This document shows positions 1 to 12,700 of a stretch of 64,000 nucleotides of DNA, piece by piece. The stretch is taken from positions 20,955,304 through 21,019,303 of the forward strand of contig NC_080046.1 in NCBI RefSeq assembly GCF_012489685.1, in the 5' to 3' direction. The first letter of the stretch is position 1. Each line of letters opens with the position of its first letter. A program made the translations under genes and the position numbers. Source of the DNA: Lotus japonicus. Its lineage: Eukaryota > Streptophyta > Magnoliopsida > Fabales > Fabaceae. A model generated the notes under the pieces. It did no database searches. It saw only the letters and a list, made by a program, of their open reading frames with translations, and was not told the origin of the DNA.

Positions 1-1590
1 CAGGGTCACCCTGGTAAGGGCTGAGTCGTTCCCGGCCCTGGCCGGGCGCCAGTTCGACCCAGCCAGGGGACCCCAGGGATCGGGAATCCACTTCAAAGAA
101 AAAGAAGAAGAGGGCAGTTGAAGGAACTATGTCGACATTGCTGCAGAGAATTTCAAAACACGTCAAGTAAGTCCAGGCGCGGGGATGAAGCTGGCAAGGG
201 GAAACGTTGACGTCACTTAGCACTTGGCTAAGGAATGGGGAGAAAGGGAGTTTGATGCCAAGGTCAAGGAACAGATATTCATACATAAAAAAGAAATTGG
301 AGTACTTGGGGTTCTTAAGTGCGCAGTGCTGCCACGGGCGATCTTGGCCCTGGCAACCTGTAGTGCGAAGGAGGTTTTCTAACAACGGGCTGCTACAAAA
401 ACCCCCAACCCTGTGGGCGAGGTCAGAGACAAAGTCACCAGAGACAAGTTCCGAGGGTTGGTCAAGGATCCCTTGGTCAGGAGCGTTCTGGATTAGGGAA
501 GGGAGAGTGGCGAAGGTTTTCAAGCGGGTGGGCTTTGATTTCCTCCACAGAAGAATGGGCTCCTATTGGAGGCATCGCGAAAACAAATGGAAAGAGTAAA
601 AATAGGGATGAGAATACTAACCAAAGAGAAGCTGTGTAGAAGGAAGCAGGAGAGGTCGGATTTCGCGGGGTTGTCAGGAGAAACTGATGTGAGAGCCGGG
701 ATGAGTATGAGGGCAGTTGGCAATAAGGGATGAGGTAATAAAGAAAGAAGAAAGGAGATGATTCACAGTTAAGTAAGGAGTCGTAACCTATGATGACAAG
801 ATGAAATGATTATTGGGGGAAAGGACGCATATTTCGGGAAGCGGGAGTGGCGCATTAAATAAAAATCATGACGGTTGATTGGATTAAATTCAAATTGGCA
901 GACTTTATTGCGGTTCGGGGGGACGTTTCGAGGATAGCGATTTGGATTTTGCAGATTCGCTGGCCTTTGCACTTCTTCAGCACATTACAAGTGGCCTACA
1001 CGCGTCAGGCAACCATGATTCACGGCGATCACAACTGGAATAGGGCGGGAGAACCAAGCACCGTCGCCACAAGCCTACCTGTGGACTTGTGGACTCGGAG
1101 GGGCTCGTGAAGGGAATCAGAAATTAGCTTTAGCTTTACTTACTATGCCATGTTGGCAATCATTCTTGATCACTAAGCTTTGACATTAGTTAGTTTTTCT
1201 CATATTGGACGCCTCCATTATTAAGACACTCTTAGCCCTCATGCTTCAAGCTCGGTGTCTTGTGGACTTGTGGGCTGGGCGAGACCAAGGGGCCCTCGCC
1301 CAGGGGCGCTTGTCCCAGGGCAGTGAGCGAGCCAGGGAGTTTGGGCCTCCCTTAAGAGGCCCAACTGGCCCGCTAAGAGCGGTTAGGGGCGTTAGGCCCA
1401 ACCCCAAGCCTATAAATAGGGGGCGGTTACCAATTGTAAGGGTCTTTTTAGCTCATTTTAGAAATAACAAGCTTGAAATTCAGTTATATTCTCTCTCTAA
1501 GCGGTTACATTTTTTCTCTCTAAGATTCTCACATCGCAATCCTCTCACTCTAGGTACTATACCTCATCTATATGCTCTTAGGATAGAACA
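1..1590 (+). mobile_element. Probable LTR-retrotransposon remnant ending in an LTR
   Basis: This GC-rich stretch differs from the AT-rich DNA that follows and carries no intact gene. From about 1150 to 1590 it reads like an LTR. There is a GC-rich upstream part, a TATA-type box at 1411, a pyrimidine-rich CTCTCTCTAAG leader around 1490-1530 (seen twice), and a final CA at 1590. Only short frames without recognisable domains are open in 1-1100. The class is not certain; a Ty3/gypsy or large non-autonomous LTR element is my inference. No matching second LTR is inside the window. Confidence 0.4.
1411..1418 (+). promoter_or_regulatory. TATA box of the putative LTR promoter
   Basis: TATAAATA sits in a GC-rich context about 70-90 bases before a CT-rich leader, the arrangement expected for the U3/R boundary of a plant LTR. 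It is judged by motif and position only. Confidence 0.45.
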
Positions 1591-2304
1591 CCCACCTTTA
1601 CTGATATAAGTACCCTACCTAGGTGAACCAAGTAAGATGAGAGAAAGTTCTTCTTCGGCTAGAGAAATGTAAACATAGATGAAAATGACTGTGAACGGTT
1701 CATGAGAAGAGGAAAATGAGATGAAAATGATATTGAATGTTCCATGGAAGAGTATATCCAAAAATCAGAAGAAATGCAGGTTGAACAAACCTATATATAA
1801 AAATATGAAGGTCTTTGCATGATTGAACCAAAATCCTTTGTTTGTTAGTTTGTTTACTAAGTCTTACTTTATTATGTATGATAATAGACTTTTATTTTAT
1901 TTTAGAAAATAACTTATATTACTGGTCAAAAACTTATGTATGGTAATACACCTTTATGGTTTTTGACCAGTAATATAAGTTCATTTCTAAAAGAAAATAA
2001 AACTCTATTATCATACATAATAAAGTAAGACTTAGGTAAACAAACTAACAAACTAAGGATTTTGGTTCAATCATGCAAAGACCTTCATTTTTCTTATATA
2101 GAGGTTTGTTTAACCTGCATTTCTTCTGATTTTTGGATCTACTTTTCCCATGAAACATTCAATATCATTTTCATCTCATTTTCCTCTTCCCATGAACCGT
2201 TCACAGTCAGTTTCATCTATGTTTACATTTCTCTAGCCGAAGAAGAACTTTCTCTCATCTTATTGGTTCACCCAGGTGGGGGACATATATCAGTAAAGGT
2301 GGGG
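1591..2304. mobile_element. Long foldback / MITE-like inverted repeat (714 bp)
   Basis: The left arm (1591-1932) and right arm (1958-2304) are close reverse complements over their whole length, with only scattered mismatches and small gaps. About 25 bases remain as a loop. The ends are CCCACCTTTACTGATATA and its complement. No clear target-site duplication is seen at the edges. The right arm contains an open frame (2062-2331), but it is just translated repeat. A transcript of either strand would fold into one very long hairpin, a potential small-RNA source. Family is not assigned; a MITE or foldback element is likely. Confidence 0.8.
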
Positions 2305-3149
2305 TCCCAGATCAATTTAGCGTGGAAGTAGGAACTTTTAGTCCAAGATCAATTTAGTGTGCAATCTTTTCAAAAGTTTATGTTGGTTAAATTGCTCCTA
2401 ACTTGAAAATTTATGTGAGCTTGACCTTAGTTTTCATTTTTCCATCCTGAAAAGTGGTACGATACATATATCAGTAAATACCTTCAGCAAATACAAGGGG
2501 GTGGATTAATTCAACTTATGATGAGTGAAAACAAGCTTTTGAGTGTTTTTAGTCCAACCTTGAAGAAATGTATTTACCTATCTCATGCTTCTTATCAGGA
2601 CCATAAACAAACCATCTTTGTTCAATTGCGGTGTCATCCTTATTTTGATTTTGTTATCTTACAGCAAAACAACATCTTAACCATCATAACTTTTTAATTT
2701 CCAAAATGTCTGACCAGAAAGACTCACAAACTCGAGCTAAATCGTCACAACATCAAAATCTTTCATTTTAGAAGTCTTAATCTTAGCCTCAAGAATCTCA
2801 CTGTGAGCTTGACTTACTCCATTTCTTAACTTCAGAAAATGAGCATTTTTCTTCAAAATTGACACTTGATCCCTTGTTTGATTCAACATTTTTGGCTATC
2901 TGTTCCTGCAACTATTATTTCAAGCTTTTTCCTTTTCCTTCGCAGCTTCAACTTGAACGTTGGCTTCTTTCTTCACCTGAGTAATTTTTTAATTTTCATC
3001 ATCACTGTAACCCCTTACTTTCTCTATGCATCGAACTTCATCACAAATGAAATTAATGAGTAGCTTGTGAGACAAGCTTAAGTAGCAGTAAGCGTCGAGG
3101 CCTTCATTAAGCATTTCTAAGGGGAAATCTGTAAGCACAAGAGCAGATT
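2305..3149. other. AT-rich intergenic DNA, no gene recognised
   Basis: No frame with a recognisable domain or plausible exon set. A short direct repeat (AGATCAATTTAG) occurs at about 2309 and 2347. Confidence 0.5.
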
Positions 3150-3795
3150 AAGTAAAAAATTACAATAAAATTCACCAATATAAAAACACATTTCAAAATT
3201 TAATCATGGATACATCGCCAAACCAACTCACACGCACATATATTAGCTTTTCAGAACACATGTCATATTTTTAATGACCACTTACTGAAACATAAAAAAG
3301 GTACAAGCTATATTATTATATGATTGTATACATACACATGAATGTTATATCATACAATAAACAAGTGAAGATTTAAGAGAAACGTGTCATAGAAATTCAC
3401 ACAAGTAAAGGTAAACGTAATGAAAATGTCATTGATGATGTTCATCACTCTACTAATATTTCTCGAAAAAAAAATATTATTGGAAAGATCATGAATGATT
3501 TGATATGGTCAATATGCTCAAATATTCTTTGAACAAATCAAAGATAGTTCGCCAATAGTTGGCAAATAAAGTAGAAAATTAAAACATAATTCACCAATCT
3601 AGAAACACATTCAGAAATTAACTCATGGATACATATTCAAAACAATTCACACACACATATATAAGCTTTTACATAACACATTTGTCATAATTTTAATGAT
3701 TACATACTTATATACATAAAATAAACATGGTACTAGCTATACTATGATGTGATTGTATACATATATACATATATGTTATCATCATAAAATAATGA
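3150..3795. repeat. Diverged direct repeat pair, ~415 bp apart
   Basis: The segment at about 3150-3362 is repeated in diverged form at about 3566-3795. Shared blocks in the same order include AATTCACCAAT, CTCATGGATACAT/ATCATGGATACAT, CACATATAT.AGCTTTT, and TGATTGTATACATA. The second copy has small insertions. The pair may be an old tandem duplication or two ends of a decayed element; the roughly 200 bases between them hold nothing recognisable. Confidence 0.6.
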
Positions 3796-3925
3796 AGCAA
3801 TTATAAAATATTTTATTTGATGTCACAATTCTTAATAGAATATTATAATTTTCATTAACTTATCTTTAAAGATAAATATGTTAGTTTACCTTTAATCAAA
3901 GAAATTACAGTTGATCGGTTCTTCC

Positions 3926-4503
3926 TTAAATTGAAAATTCTAAAGAAATGTTGAAGTTTGTGGAAGAGTGCTTCCAAACTATGAATAAATCTCTTGCGGA
4001 GAGACTAATGAGTACTATGCATGAATATGTCATTGAAATGACAAACATTGCATCAAGACTTAAGACATTAGGAATGGATGTGGATGAGAATGTCCTTGAC
4101 GAGTAGTCCGGTATGATTCTTTCCAAATGAACTATAATGGCATGATAGATGAATGAAATGAGCATAAATTGCACAGTATTCTATTTCAAGAGAAAACCAT
4201 AATTATGAGTCAAGGAAATCATTCCATAAAATATATTAAGGCAGATTGATTGATGAATGTTATGCTTACCTGTGGCACAAACGTTTGGGACATGTTTCCA
4301 AAGAAAGAATCAAAATATTAGTAAGGAATGAAATCCATCCGAATTTAGATTTTACTAATTTGGATGTATGTGTGGATTGTATTAAAGATAAATAAACAAA
4401 ACGCACAATGAAAGAAACCATCAGAAGCATTCGACCTTTTGATGTTCAATCTTTCACTAAAGGAAAAATACTTTATCACGCTTCAATCATGACAGTAGCA
4501 GTG
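3926..4503 (+). pseudogene. Ty1/copia gag-pol fragment, decayed
   Basis: Around 4009-4105 the + strand translates to a copia gag motif (MSTMHEYVIEMTNIASRL, then KTLGMDVDENVLDE). From about 4263 a GAG-pre-integrase zinc-finger segment follows (LWHKRLGHVSKERIKIL, then a CVDCIKDK cysteine pair). A stop codon follows at once and the frame is otherwise broken. The order gag then pre-integrase is right for copia, but everything between and after is missing, so this is an internally deleted relic. No LTRs are visible beside it. Confidence 0.75.
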
Positions 4504-4695
4504 TAAGGCAACTCTAGCGGCCCAGGCCCAACATGGAGCTTGCTAGAATTGAAAATCATGTGAAGAGTGCAATCCTAATTTTGGAGATTGGGGATTAAGG
4601 AATAGAATTTCGGAAATTAGGTTTTGTTAATTTTAAATTAAAATTTTAAGAAAATAATACAAAATTAAAGAATATAGTGTGAGCTAGCTCTGTCT
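4504..4695. other. Spacer between copia relic and LINE tail
   Basis: AT-rich sequence that leads directly into the T-run at 4696, which on the opposite strand is the LINE poly(A). No gene seen. Confidence 0.4.
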
Positions 4696-5010
4696 TTTTT
4701 TTTGGACAAAGGTTGTGTTATCATTGATTAATGGGCCAAGGCCCAATAAACAAGATTCATTACATCAGCGACACTGAAGAAGAAAAATAGGCAAATGCCC
4801 TAAATAAAGCTTACTTCTACTCGCTAATAATAAGTTCCACCTACTGACAAGATCTAATAAAAGATTGTATCTGCACATGGGAAGTTGGTGTTAGATATTG
4901 CCAGTCTGTCAAAGTTGGGTAGCCCATGTGAACACACTTCCCCAACTGATTAAAGTAGCTTTCTCTCCCTGTTCTTGAGCATGCTCTCGAGGTGAGATCT
5001 ATAGCTCTTG

Positions 5011-5337
5011 CTACCCTTCTCTGTTCTGCCCCCTTCTTGGTGTCATCTCTCTATCCCGTTGGAGCGCCTCTCTTAGTGTTGTCGGATGGTTAAAAGCCCA
5101 ATTACCCATCAATTCTTCGTTGAGGGTCAGCTTTGCTATTGTGTGAGCTCCTTTGTTTCCTTCTCTACCGATCCACGCAAAGTTCCAGTTGTCGTGATTA
5201 ATTTGCCAAAGTCGAAGATCCTTCACAATATGTTGGATCTCCCCGTAAAGCATTTCCCCTTTACAAGCTTGGATCAGCTGTGGGCTATCAAACTCAAAGA
5301 TGATGTCTTGAAGATCCATGTTCATAGCTATGACCAT
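5011..5337 (-). pseudogene. LINE RNase H C-terminal segment
   Basis: The 108-residue frame has FEFDSPQLIQACKG, WNFAWIGREGN and the KGAHTIAKL helix, matching the second half of plant LINE RNase H domains. The N-terminal half of the domain is not intact upstream. Confidence 0.7.
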
Positions 5338-5804
5338 GGCTTCACGGAGTGAGATGGCCTCTGCAATTAAGGGAGAGGTGGTACAAAGGTCTTAGCCCGG
5401 GTGCAAACGGTGATCCCTTTCATCTCTAAATATGATTCCTCTGCTAGCTTTCTTCGATCTCTCTAAAAGGCCGCATCTGTATTGCATTTGAGGTGCCCTG
5501 GTGGTTGAAGATTCCAGATTAGGGGAATTCTTGCGTTTCCATTTCGAACTGGAGCGGGCGGAGGGGTGATCGATGTTCTGTATTCCTCATGAGGTGAGTT
5601 GATTTTTGCAAGTAAAAGAGTTGAGTTGGGTTTTATGCCTTAGAAAACCATTTTGTTTCTAGTTTTCCATATTTCCCAGATCGTGAAGCATAGCAGCCCA
5701 ATAAAGAAATCAGCAGTGTCTTCCAATCCGCTCAGCTTGTGAAGAGTTGTTGCTAGCCAAAGTTGTATACTTTGGTTTGCTGCAGCTTGTGCATTCAATT
5801 GAAG

Positions 5805-6194
5805 TTATCTTCTGAACCAGACTAGGTTGGTTAGATGGCACTTGAGTAGCATATGTTCTGTGGACTCAGGCTCTTCTCCGCATATTGGGCAAATATCATC
5901 AGGCGAGCAATTCCTCTTTTTCAGGTTTTGCATAACTAGTATTGCATTTTGAGCAACCATCCATATAAACATTTTTATTTTCTCAGGTGCCAGAGCCCCC
6001 CAGATGTGGTTCCAGAGTAAATGAGAGGCTGCCTCAGACGATGAAGCTCTATGTTCTCTTGGTCTAGTCATTTCCTTCACTTTTCTGTATCTTGATTTAA
6101 CTCCATAGTGACCTGAAGGGTGATGAGGCCAAAAAAGCTCATCAGAACCTTCCTCCCATCTGAAGTGTGTCTGCATTACTTTGCCCAAGTCCAC
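5805..6194 (-). pseudogene. LINE zf-RVT (zinc-binding in reverse transcriptase) segment
   Basis: The 129-residue frame contains LLWNHIWGALAPEKIKMF, then CPICGEEPESTEHMLLKCH, the CxxC...HxxxxC layout of the zf-RVT domain that follows reverse transcriptase in plant LINEs. It lies between the RT and RNase H remnants in the expected order. Confidence 0.75.
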
Positions 6195-6431
6195 GCTGGG
6201 AAGTGTTTCTCTGACCTACCTTCATGTTTTGTTTTCCAGGTACTGGTTGCAGAATTTCTCCAGTGGCCACCCATCTCCAGTTCCAAACCTGTATCGTCTC
6301 TCTGTTCCCAACTTGCTAATGTCCTTGCTTAAGTAGGATCTCACAGCCATGGATAATGCTGGCCCAGACCCACGAGGAACCAGTTCGCTTTGGAGCGTGC
6401 CAGAAGTCTTCATTGGGGAAGTAAATCCCTT

Positions 6432-8182
6432 TTAGAACCTGGACCCAGAGAGACTCAGGGTTGTGCATAATTCTCCAGACTTGCTTAGCCAACATGCCTG
6501 ATTGTTTGCTTCAAAGTCTTTGAAGCCTATCCCCCCCTCATTCTTGAGCTTCGTTAGGAGTTCCCATTTCCGCCAATGAATACCTTTGTCTCCTTTGGAG
6601 GTCCAACAGAAACGGGCTACTTTAGAACAAAGGTCCTTGCAAAAGGCTTTGGGAAATCTGAGTATTGCCATAGCATATGAAGGTATGGCCTAGACTACAG
6701 CCTTAATGAGGGTCTCTTTACCAGATTGATTTAAGAAGTGTCCTTTCCATCCCTGAAGTTTGTTCAGCACCTTGTCTTTTATCCATCCTAGCGAGCTGAT
6801 TTTGGATCGTCCCCATTCAGTCGGCATGCCCAAGTACATTTCGGGGTTATCCCATACCTGCACTTGTAAAATAGTTGCTAGTCTTCTTCTCTTATCACTG
6901 GGAACATCCTTGCCACCAATCAGCCCTGACTTTAAGCAGTTGATCCTTTGTTCAGACGCGATGAAAAAAAGCAGCAGGAGTTGTTGCCATTTATACAGTT
7001 CCGGTTCAGTGGCTTGAGCAAGAAGCATAGCATCATTGGCAAAAAAAACAAATGCATTAGTGCGGGAGCCTGTTGTGTCAGTTTGATGCCTTGTATTCCT
7101 CCTTATTCCTTGCTCCTGATTATCATGTGGGAAAAAACGTCCAATACTAGCAGGAATATATACCGTGAAAGAGGGTCGCCTTGGAGAAGTCCTCTTTGTG
7201 GCTTGATCTTCTCTCCGCAAACTCCATTGATCTTGTAACGGTAAGTAACCCCCATGACCAGCGCCATGACTATTTTAACCTAGTTCGAATGAAAACCATA
7301 TGCTAACAATCCTTTTTCCAGGAACTTCCACTCTACTTGATCGAAGGCTTTATTCATGTCAAGCTTGACACTCAAATGATCTCTGCCTATTCTGCATCTC
7401 TTCTTCAGTGCGTTAAATGCCTCTTGCACTATAATAAGATTGTCCTGAATTTGTCTCCCCCTATTAAAAGCATTCTTCTGGGGGGTGATGATAGAATTCA
7501 TTGCTGGTTTCAGTCTTGTTACCAAGATCCTGGAGATGATTTTACAAACAAAGTTACAGCAGCTGATGGGTCGAAAGTTGGAGATAGATTCTGGATTTTG
7601 GGTTTTTGGAGCCAAGGTAACTAGTGCCTCATTTATATCTTCTGGTAGATTCCATGTGTCAAAGAAAGAAATTACTGCCTTACTCACTTCTTCTCCTACT
7701 GTGTCCCATTGTTTTTGGTAGAATAGACTGTTCAATATGTCCGGTCCAGGAGCTTTCATGCTTCCCAGGCAGAAGGCAGCCTCCTTGACTTCATTTTCCG
7801 TTACAGGCTCTAAGAGTTCCCTGTTCAGACTTTCATAGATGACTCTTGGAACTGCGTTGAGGCATTCAGTGATATTCTGGCGGTTCGTGCTTTTGTAAAT
7901 ATCTGGATAGAAGTCTGGCACATCTCGATTTATAGCTAATTGGCTTCTAACCCAGGTACCTTGCATATCCTTGATCCTCTCAATTCGATTTCTTTCTCTA
8001 CGTTGGACAGTGGAAGCATGAAAGAACTTTGTGTTCTTGTCCCCGCTTTTCAACCATTTGATTCTTGATCTTTGGCTCCAGAATAGTTCCTCTTGCCTCC
8101 AAAGATCTTTTAGTCTCATTTTCCTTTGCTTAATTTCCTGCCAGTCCTCCCCAGAATTGCTGTAATTTTGTAGGTGTTCCAA
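6432..8182 (-). pseudogene. LINE ORF2 reverse transcriptase region, broken
   Basis: The longest open piece (8182-7280) carries linker motifs (SRIKWLKSGDKNTKFFHAS) and RT blocks (NFRPISCCNF, VKLDMNKAFDQVEW). After a frame change the next piece (7220-6690) carries the catalytic-core strand, but the usual F-A-D-D box reads F-A-N-D, so one catalytic aspartate is replaced. A further piece (6671-6432) covers the region after RT (FPKAFCKDLCSKVARFCW). A stop at 7280 and frameshifts near 7230 and 7050 separate these pieces. The enzyme cannot be functional. Confidence 0.8.
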
Positions 8183-8365
8183 CTGATTCTTGAGCTCAGC
8201 TATTTCCTTATCAGCTCTAGAGAAGTTCTGGTGATGCCATTCAGTGAGCGCCAGTTTTGTGTTTGTTGTTTTCCCAGATAAGTTGCTACAATGACTACTA
8301 GCAGTTTCACTAGTATTATCCCAAGCTTTCTTTATGGTTTCTTTACATTCTGGATGTTCCTCCCA

Positions 8366-9103
8366 TTATGGCTCATATCTAAACATCTTTGTGTGCTTGC
8401 TTGCATATTTTAGACGTAAAACTAGTGGAGAGTGATTCGAGCTTACAATGGGAAGGGCAATTCCCACTACATATTGAAACAGTTCCTGCATGTTCCAGTT
8501 AAAGAGCACTCTGTCGATCTTTTCCTTAGTGACCTGGCCTTGTCTTGGGTTGCTAACCCAAACGAACCTACACCCTTTCAGATCTAGGTCCATCAGGTTT
8601 TTAGAGTCGATGATTTATCTAAAGAGCTCCATACGGTTTCTATGGTGCGGTCTCAATCCTTCTTTTTCATGTTGTTCCAAGATCTCATTAAAGTCTCCCA
8701 TTAGACACCAAGGATCATCAGTGGTGTGAAGGCCAGCAAGTTCACCCCACAGCTTACGTCCTTGGGTGAAGGTTGGGTGCCCTTAGACCCATGTTACATG
8801 CCAAGAGTTGTGTCCTTCCGTCACTCGAGTGTGGATGTAACTTTGAGAGCTTCCTAGAATGTTTATTTTGGTGCTTTTGTTCCACATGAGGGCTAGCCCC
8901 CCACTTCTGCCTCTTGCCTCAACATAGTAGCAATGATCACAGTGCAGTAGTCATTTTGTATTTTCAACTCTGATATTTTGTGCTCTTGTCTCCATCAAGA
9001 ACACTATGGACAGCTTAAACCTTTTAGAGAGGTTCTTTAACTCATCAATTGTCGCAGCAGCCGCCAAACCGCGACAATTCCAGCTGAATAGACTCATTTA
9101 GGC
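8366..9103 (-). pseudogene. LINE ORF2 endonuclease region, broken
   Basis: Translation from 9103 on the minus strand begins MSLFSWNCRGLAAAATIDEL, the N-terminal WNCRGL signature of plant LINE endonucleases. It continues through a METRAQN-type block and a GDFNEIL motif. The C-terminal part (8593-8366) has FVWVSNPRQGQ and SNHSPLVL, matching the conserved NS.S.H endonuclease end. In-frame stops at several points (for example near 8940, 8790 and 8610) inactivate it. Confidence 0.75.
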
Positions 9104-9327
9104 GTTGGGGGCATGGATTGGCCCGCCTCCTCAGCCTTTTCAGTTGTAGAACTTGACTCTTCTACATGGTATTGCAGCAGTAGTCTCTTGGGGAATCTAT
9201 CTTCTTCTGGATAAGCCCTGTCTCCCCCTAGGTCAGTATCCCTTTTCCTCTTCAATGATAGTGATTCAGTAAAGTCTAACCCACTTAATGTGAGGGGTCG
9301 TATGGATAAGGGCCAAATGACCCTCAC

Positions 9328-9727
9328 CTATTAATGGGCCAAAAAAAATCAGGCCCGAAAACAGGGCTGAGTCCATGGGTCAGTGGCTGCTTTTTGAAAG
9401 CTTTACTCCGTACAAGCAACAAAACCAATAGACCAAAAAAATACCACGAAGTATTCATTACAATTTCCCAGTGGAGAAGTTACCACTTTAACAGTAAACA
9501 ATCTCCTCCCAACAATAAATGAAAAATTACTTAAGAACAACTTTTCATGCTATCAGTTGTCAACTACAATGAAATTGATCATTAGTGTCGTATTAGTAGA
9601 TTACAGTAACTCAATAGGAATGGGAATTTTCATGCTGCATTTCTATATGAACAGGAGAACAGCTGAAAATTATGAATGGTAGGAATAAAGCATCTCAACT
9701 TGTCACCTAAGTTAAAAGATAGCTTTT
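9328..9727. other. Junction between LINE and 3' end of desulfhydrase gene
   Basis: About 400 bases contain no coding signal of their own. The right half is the expected 3' UTR of the minus-strand gene, while the left edge holds the LINE boundary. The exact break point cannot be placed. Confidence 0.4.
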
Positions 9728-12700
9728 CTAATAAAGATTGACCCCTTTTTTGAGCTTGCCAAAATAATTTTTGTACCTCTGTGCTAACCCAAACATACCC
9801 AATGTGCCACCAGTGTGAAGCATCACCACTTCTGGTCCTCCTTCAGCTTCTTTGCCAGAAAGAAGCATAGCTGTTTCCCAAGCAGCTAAAGTGTACACAG
9901 GATCCACAAGAATCCCAGTCTCTTGGGCAATTTGCTGACATGCTTCCATTTCCCCCTCCAAAATATTACCAAATCTAAAATTTGCAAAATATATGATTGA
10001 GAAACAAAACGAGAGTCAGAAACCAACTATACAGGGTAGATCATATAGTTCGTTTAAAAACTAATGTTGCTCTCTAATATAAAAGATATGTGCCTATCAA
10101 GTGGCTACATTAGAACTAAGTTAACTAGTCATTATTACTACCAATGCAGCATAGATTCACATTTTATTAACTGCTATTGTAGCAGCTAATACTAGCAGTA
10201 GTTTGTCTTTTCACACAAGGTGCTCCAGTGCTTAGACTATTTGGAACTTTTCTTTTTCTTAATTTATTTTTCTTTTCAAAATATGGATCTTCTTTGAGAT
10301 TGTGTGCAAAATTAAGAACTACAATTTTTAAGCTTAGAATTAGACGCATTGTGTCCATATCCCGCTTCCTAGGTCATGATGACTTGCTACCTGAATACTG
10401 CCATCCATCTTGAAAATTAGGTGAACTAGTCATTGTTTAAATATTTATTATGCAGTATGGCACCTTAATGGTTATGTGATTGTGTTACTATAAAAAAAGA
10501 AAGTATTATGATGACCAATTTTTGTCAAGTCTGTGTTGCAATTGATAATTATTGCATGCCTCTTTGCATTTCCATGTGTATCTTATTGTATTTCCTACAT
10601 TACTAAACAATGTCTTAAAAGTAAGTGCTTCAGGTATATGAATACAAAAATGAATGTCTTTCAGCATCCTTAGAGCAAATTAATCAAATGAAGAGTCAAC
10701 ATTCCTTCATTACAGATTGCAACAACAATGGACAAACAAGTTTAAAACAGTGTGAAAAACTAAAAAAACAAAAAGCAAAACAAGACATCCACACTAACAA
10801 TCAATATACGCCAAACCGAGTTTATAGATTTATCCACAGTGACAGTTTCAGCTTAAATTATTGCAGAATGTTTAATTTTTCTTATTTTTGTTTTATTAGA
10901 AATAATTAGAATTTTTAATCTTCATTAAGGCAGTATGCCAATCATGGCTAGAAAGAAAAGAAAGGGCCACGCTCTACCCAAATAAAAGGATCACGAATCA
11001 TTCAAATTTTTAGAGCTTATTATAACATTTTTTCACAAAGAAAAGAAAAAGGTAAAGGAAGCATATAACATCTTACTTTCTTGCATGGCCACGCTCTACC
11101 CAGTGCACAATGCCTGCATCTTCTCTGTTTAGATTGTGTTCACTGAACTCAAAATTAAAATGCTTCTTGAATTCAGAGGTCAAACGTTCCTCCTGTTTTC
11201 TGTACCCATCAATTTTATCAGCCAGCATGACTGCATATACTTCCCACGGGAGTCTGCATAGAAGCACCAACTAAGATTATCAAAATTTAATGCTGTCCTT
11301 TTTAAATATGGGACAAAACTCAACATGAATTGTTGTAATGAAATTATTCAAAAATATTTGTAACTTAATTGCCATGTTAGAAACTGAACCGCACCCTAAG
11401 CAATGGGCTGCAAGTCCTATACCAACAGCTGTTGTGCCAGTACCAGCATCCAGAACAAATTTCATGGCCCTTTGTTTTCCAAGTAAATGATCCTGTGATA
11501 AGTATTGCACTAACCGAATAATACCTATACAAAGAAACAATATGTTGATGAAGTTATAGCAACAACCAACCATTAAAGATAACTAAATCTAAGCAACAAC
11601 TTAAAGAAACAAAATGAAATGAATATATACGTATGTAGTAGTTTGAAAATGAAAAAGATGTTAGGATGTGAGTTCACAAAAGGTACATTGACACATAGAC
11701 AGGACACTAGTACACAACTACACCGTATATACACACACGTAAGGCAGAAGACATGTTTTGCATCATTACTGGCACAGATGCATATGAATTTTCTGTCCTT
11801 TCAACACATTCAATAATCCTAAAGGAAAATGGCATTTAAATGAGATGCTTGATACGTAATGATACTAGGATCCAAGCCTCACTTGATGTTACTTTATGAA
11901 GGCTCTATTATATGTTCATAGAAATCCAGAAAGATATGCACACTTGCAAACACAAATTATATTTGTAAGAACACAAACAATCTTTATCTATGAAAATATA
12001 AAACAAACATAAGCACCAACTAAGCAAGACTCCTGCTTGCTTAAAGCCTTAAACCCAATTCTATCATATTAACTTGGCAAAAAGATATGTTGATTATGTT
12101 CCTGAAGATTTGATAGACTATGTGCATCAAGCAAGTTGGTTCCTGGAGCAGACTTCCAGTTTGAGCTACAGTTTGAGGACCCCAATCTGTGCTAATGGGG
12201 GAAATGATCTATGACCTTTTCAACAGGTGAAGTCCCCCATTGGTGAAGGCAATGTCACAAAGGGGAAGTAAAGACTGAATATAGAACATGAACTCAAAAT
12301 GGTACAATTTCATCAGTGGCAAATAAAGATCGATCTCTCCACATATTTAACTGAAAATAAGTAGAGCACACATGTACTTCTACAAACAAAAAAGCCTAGA
12401 AGTTTTACTGTTTATTAGATTATGTTCCTGAAGAAATGCATGGTTATTTTTCAAACTCCATCTTCTGATTACCTAGTAGAGCAACAGAATCACCTGCACC
12501 TTCATTGACAATTAAAATCTTTTGAAGATGGTTTCCCTCACTTGTACTTACATCCATTTGCATAAAATTTGAAGAAGCTTGAATGATATCACTGAACCAA
12601 TGGACAGAACCATGGTTTCCAGCCACTGATTTAGCATAGCTCTTTAGCATGTCTTCCCTGTTCGCATAAATAGTTCTTGGAACATATGTGACATTTCCGT

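Larger units (their letters stand above)
4696..9327 (-). mobile_element. Plant LINE (non-LTR retrotransposon), 5'-truncated and decayed
   Basis: Read on the minus strand, the domain order is: an ORF1 tail or linker (9327-9094), an AP-type endonuclease (about 9103-8366), reverse transcriptase (8182 down to about 6430), a zf-RVT zinc-binding domain (6194-5805), and an RNase H segment (5337-5011). The element ends in a run of A (T run at 4696-4704 on +). This is the layout of plant L1-type LINEs with an RNase H tail. Several frameshifts and stops break ORF2 and most of ORF1 is absent, so it is dead. I could not find a target-site duplication. The 5' end lies roughly 400 bp beyond the stop codon of the desulfhydrase gene. 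Confidence 0.85.

Noticed and set aside
6120..8729. Several plus-strand open frames opposite the LINE
   Set aside because: They mirror the minus-strand LINE coding sequence and show no domains of their own.
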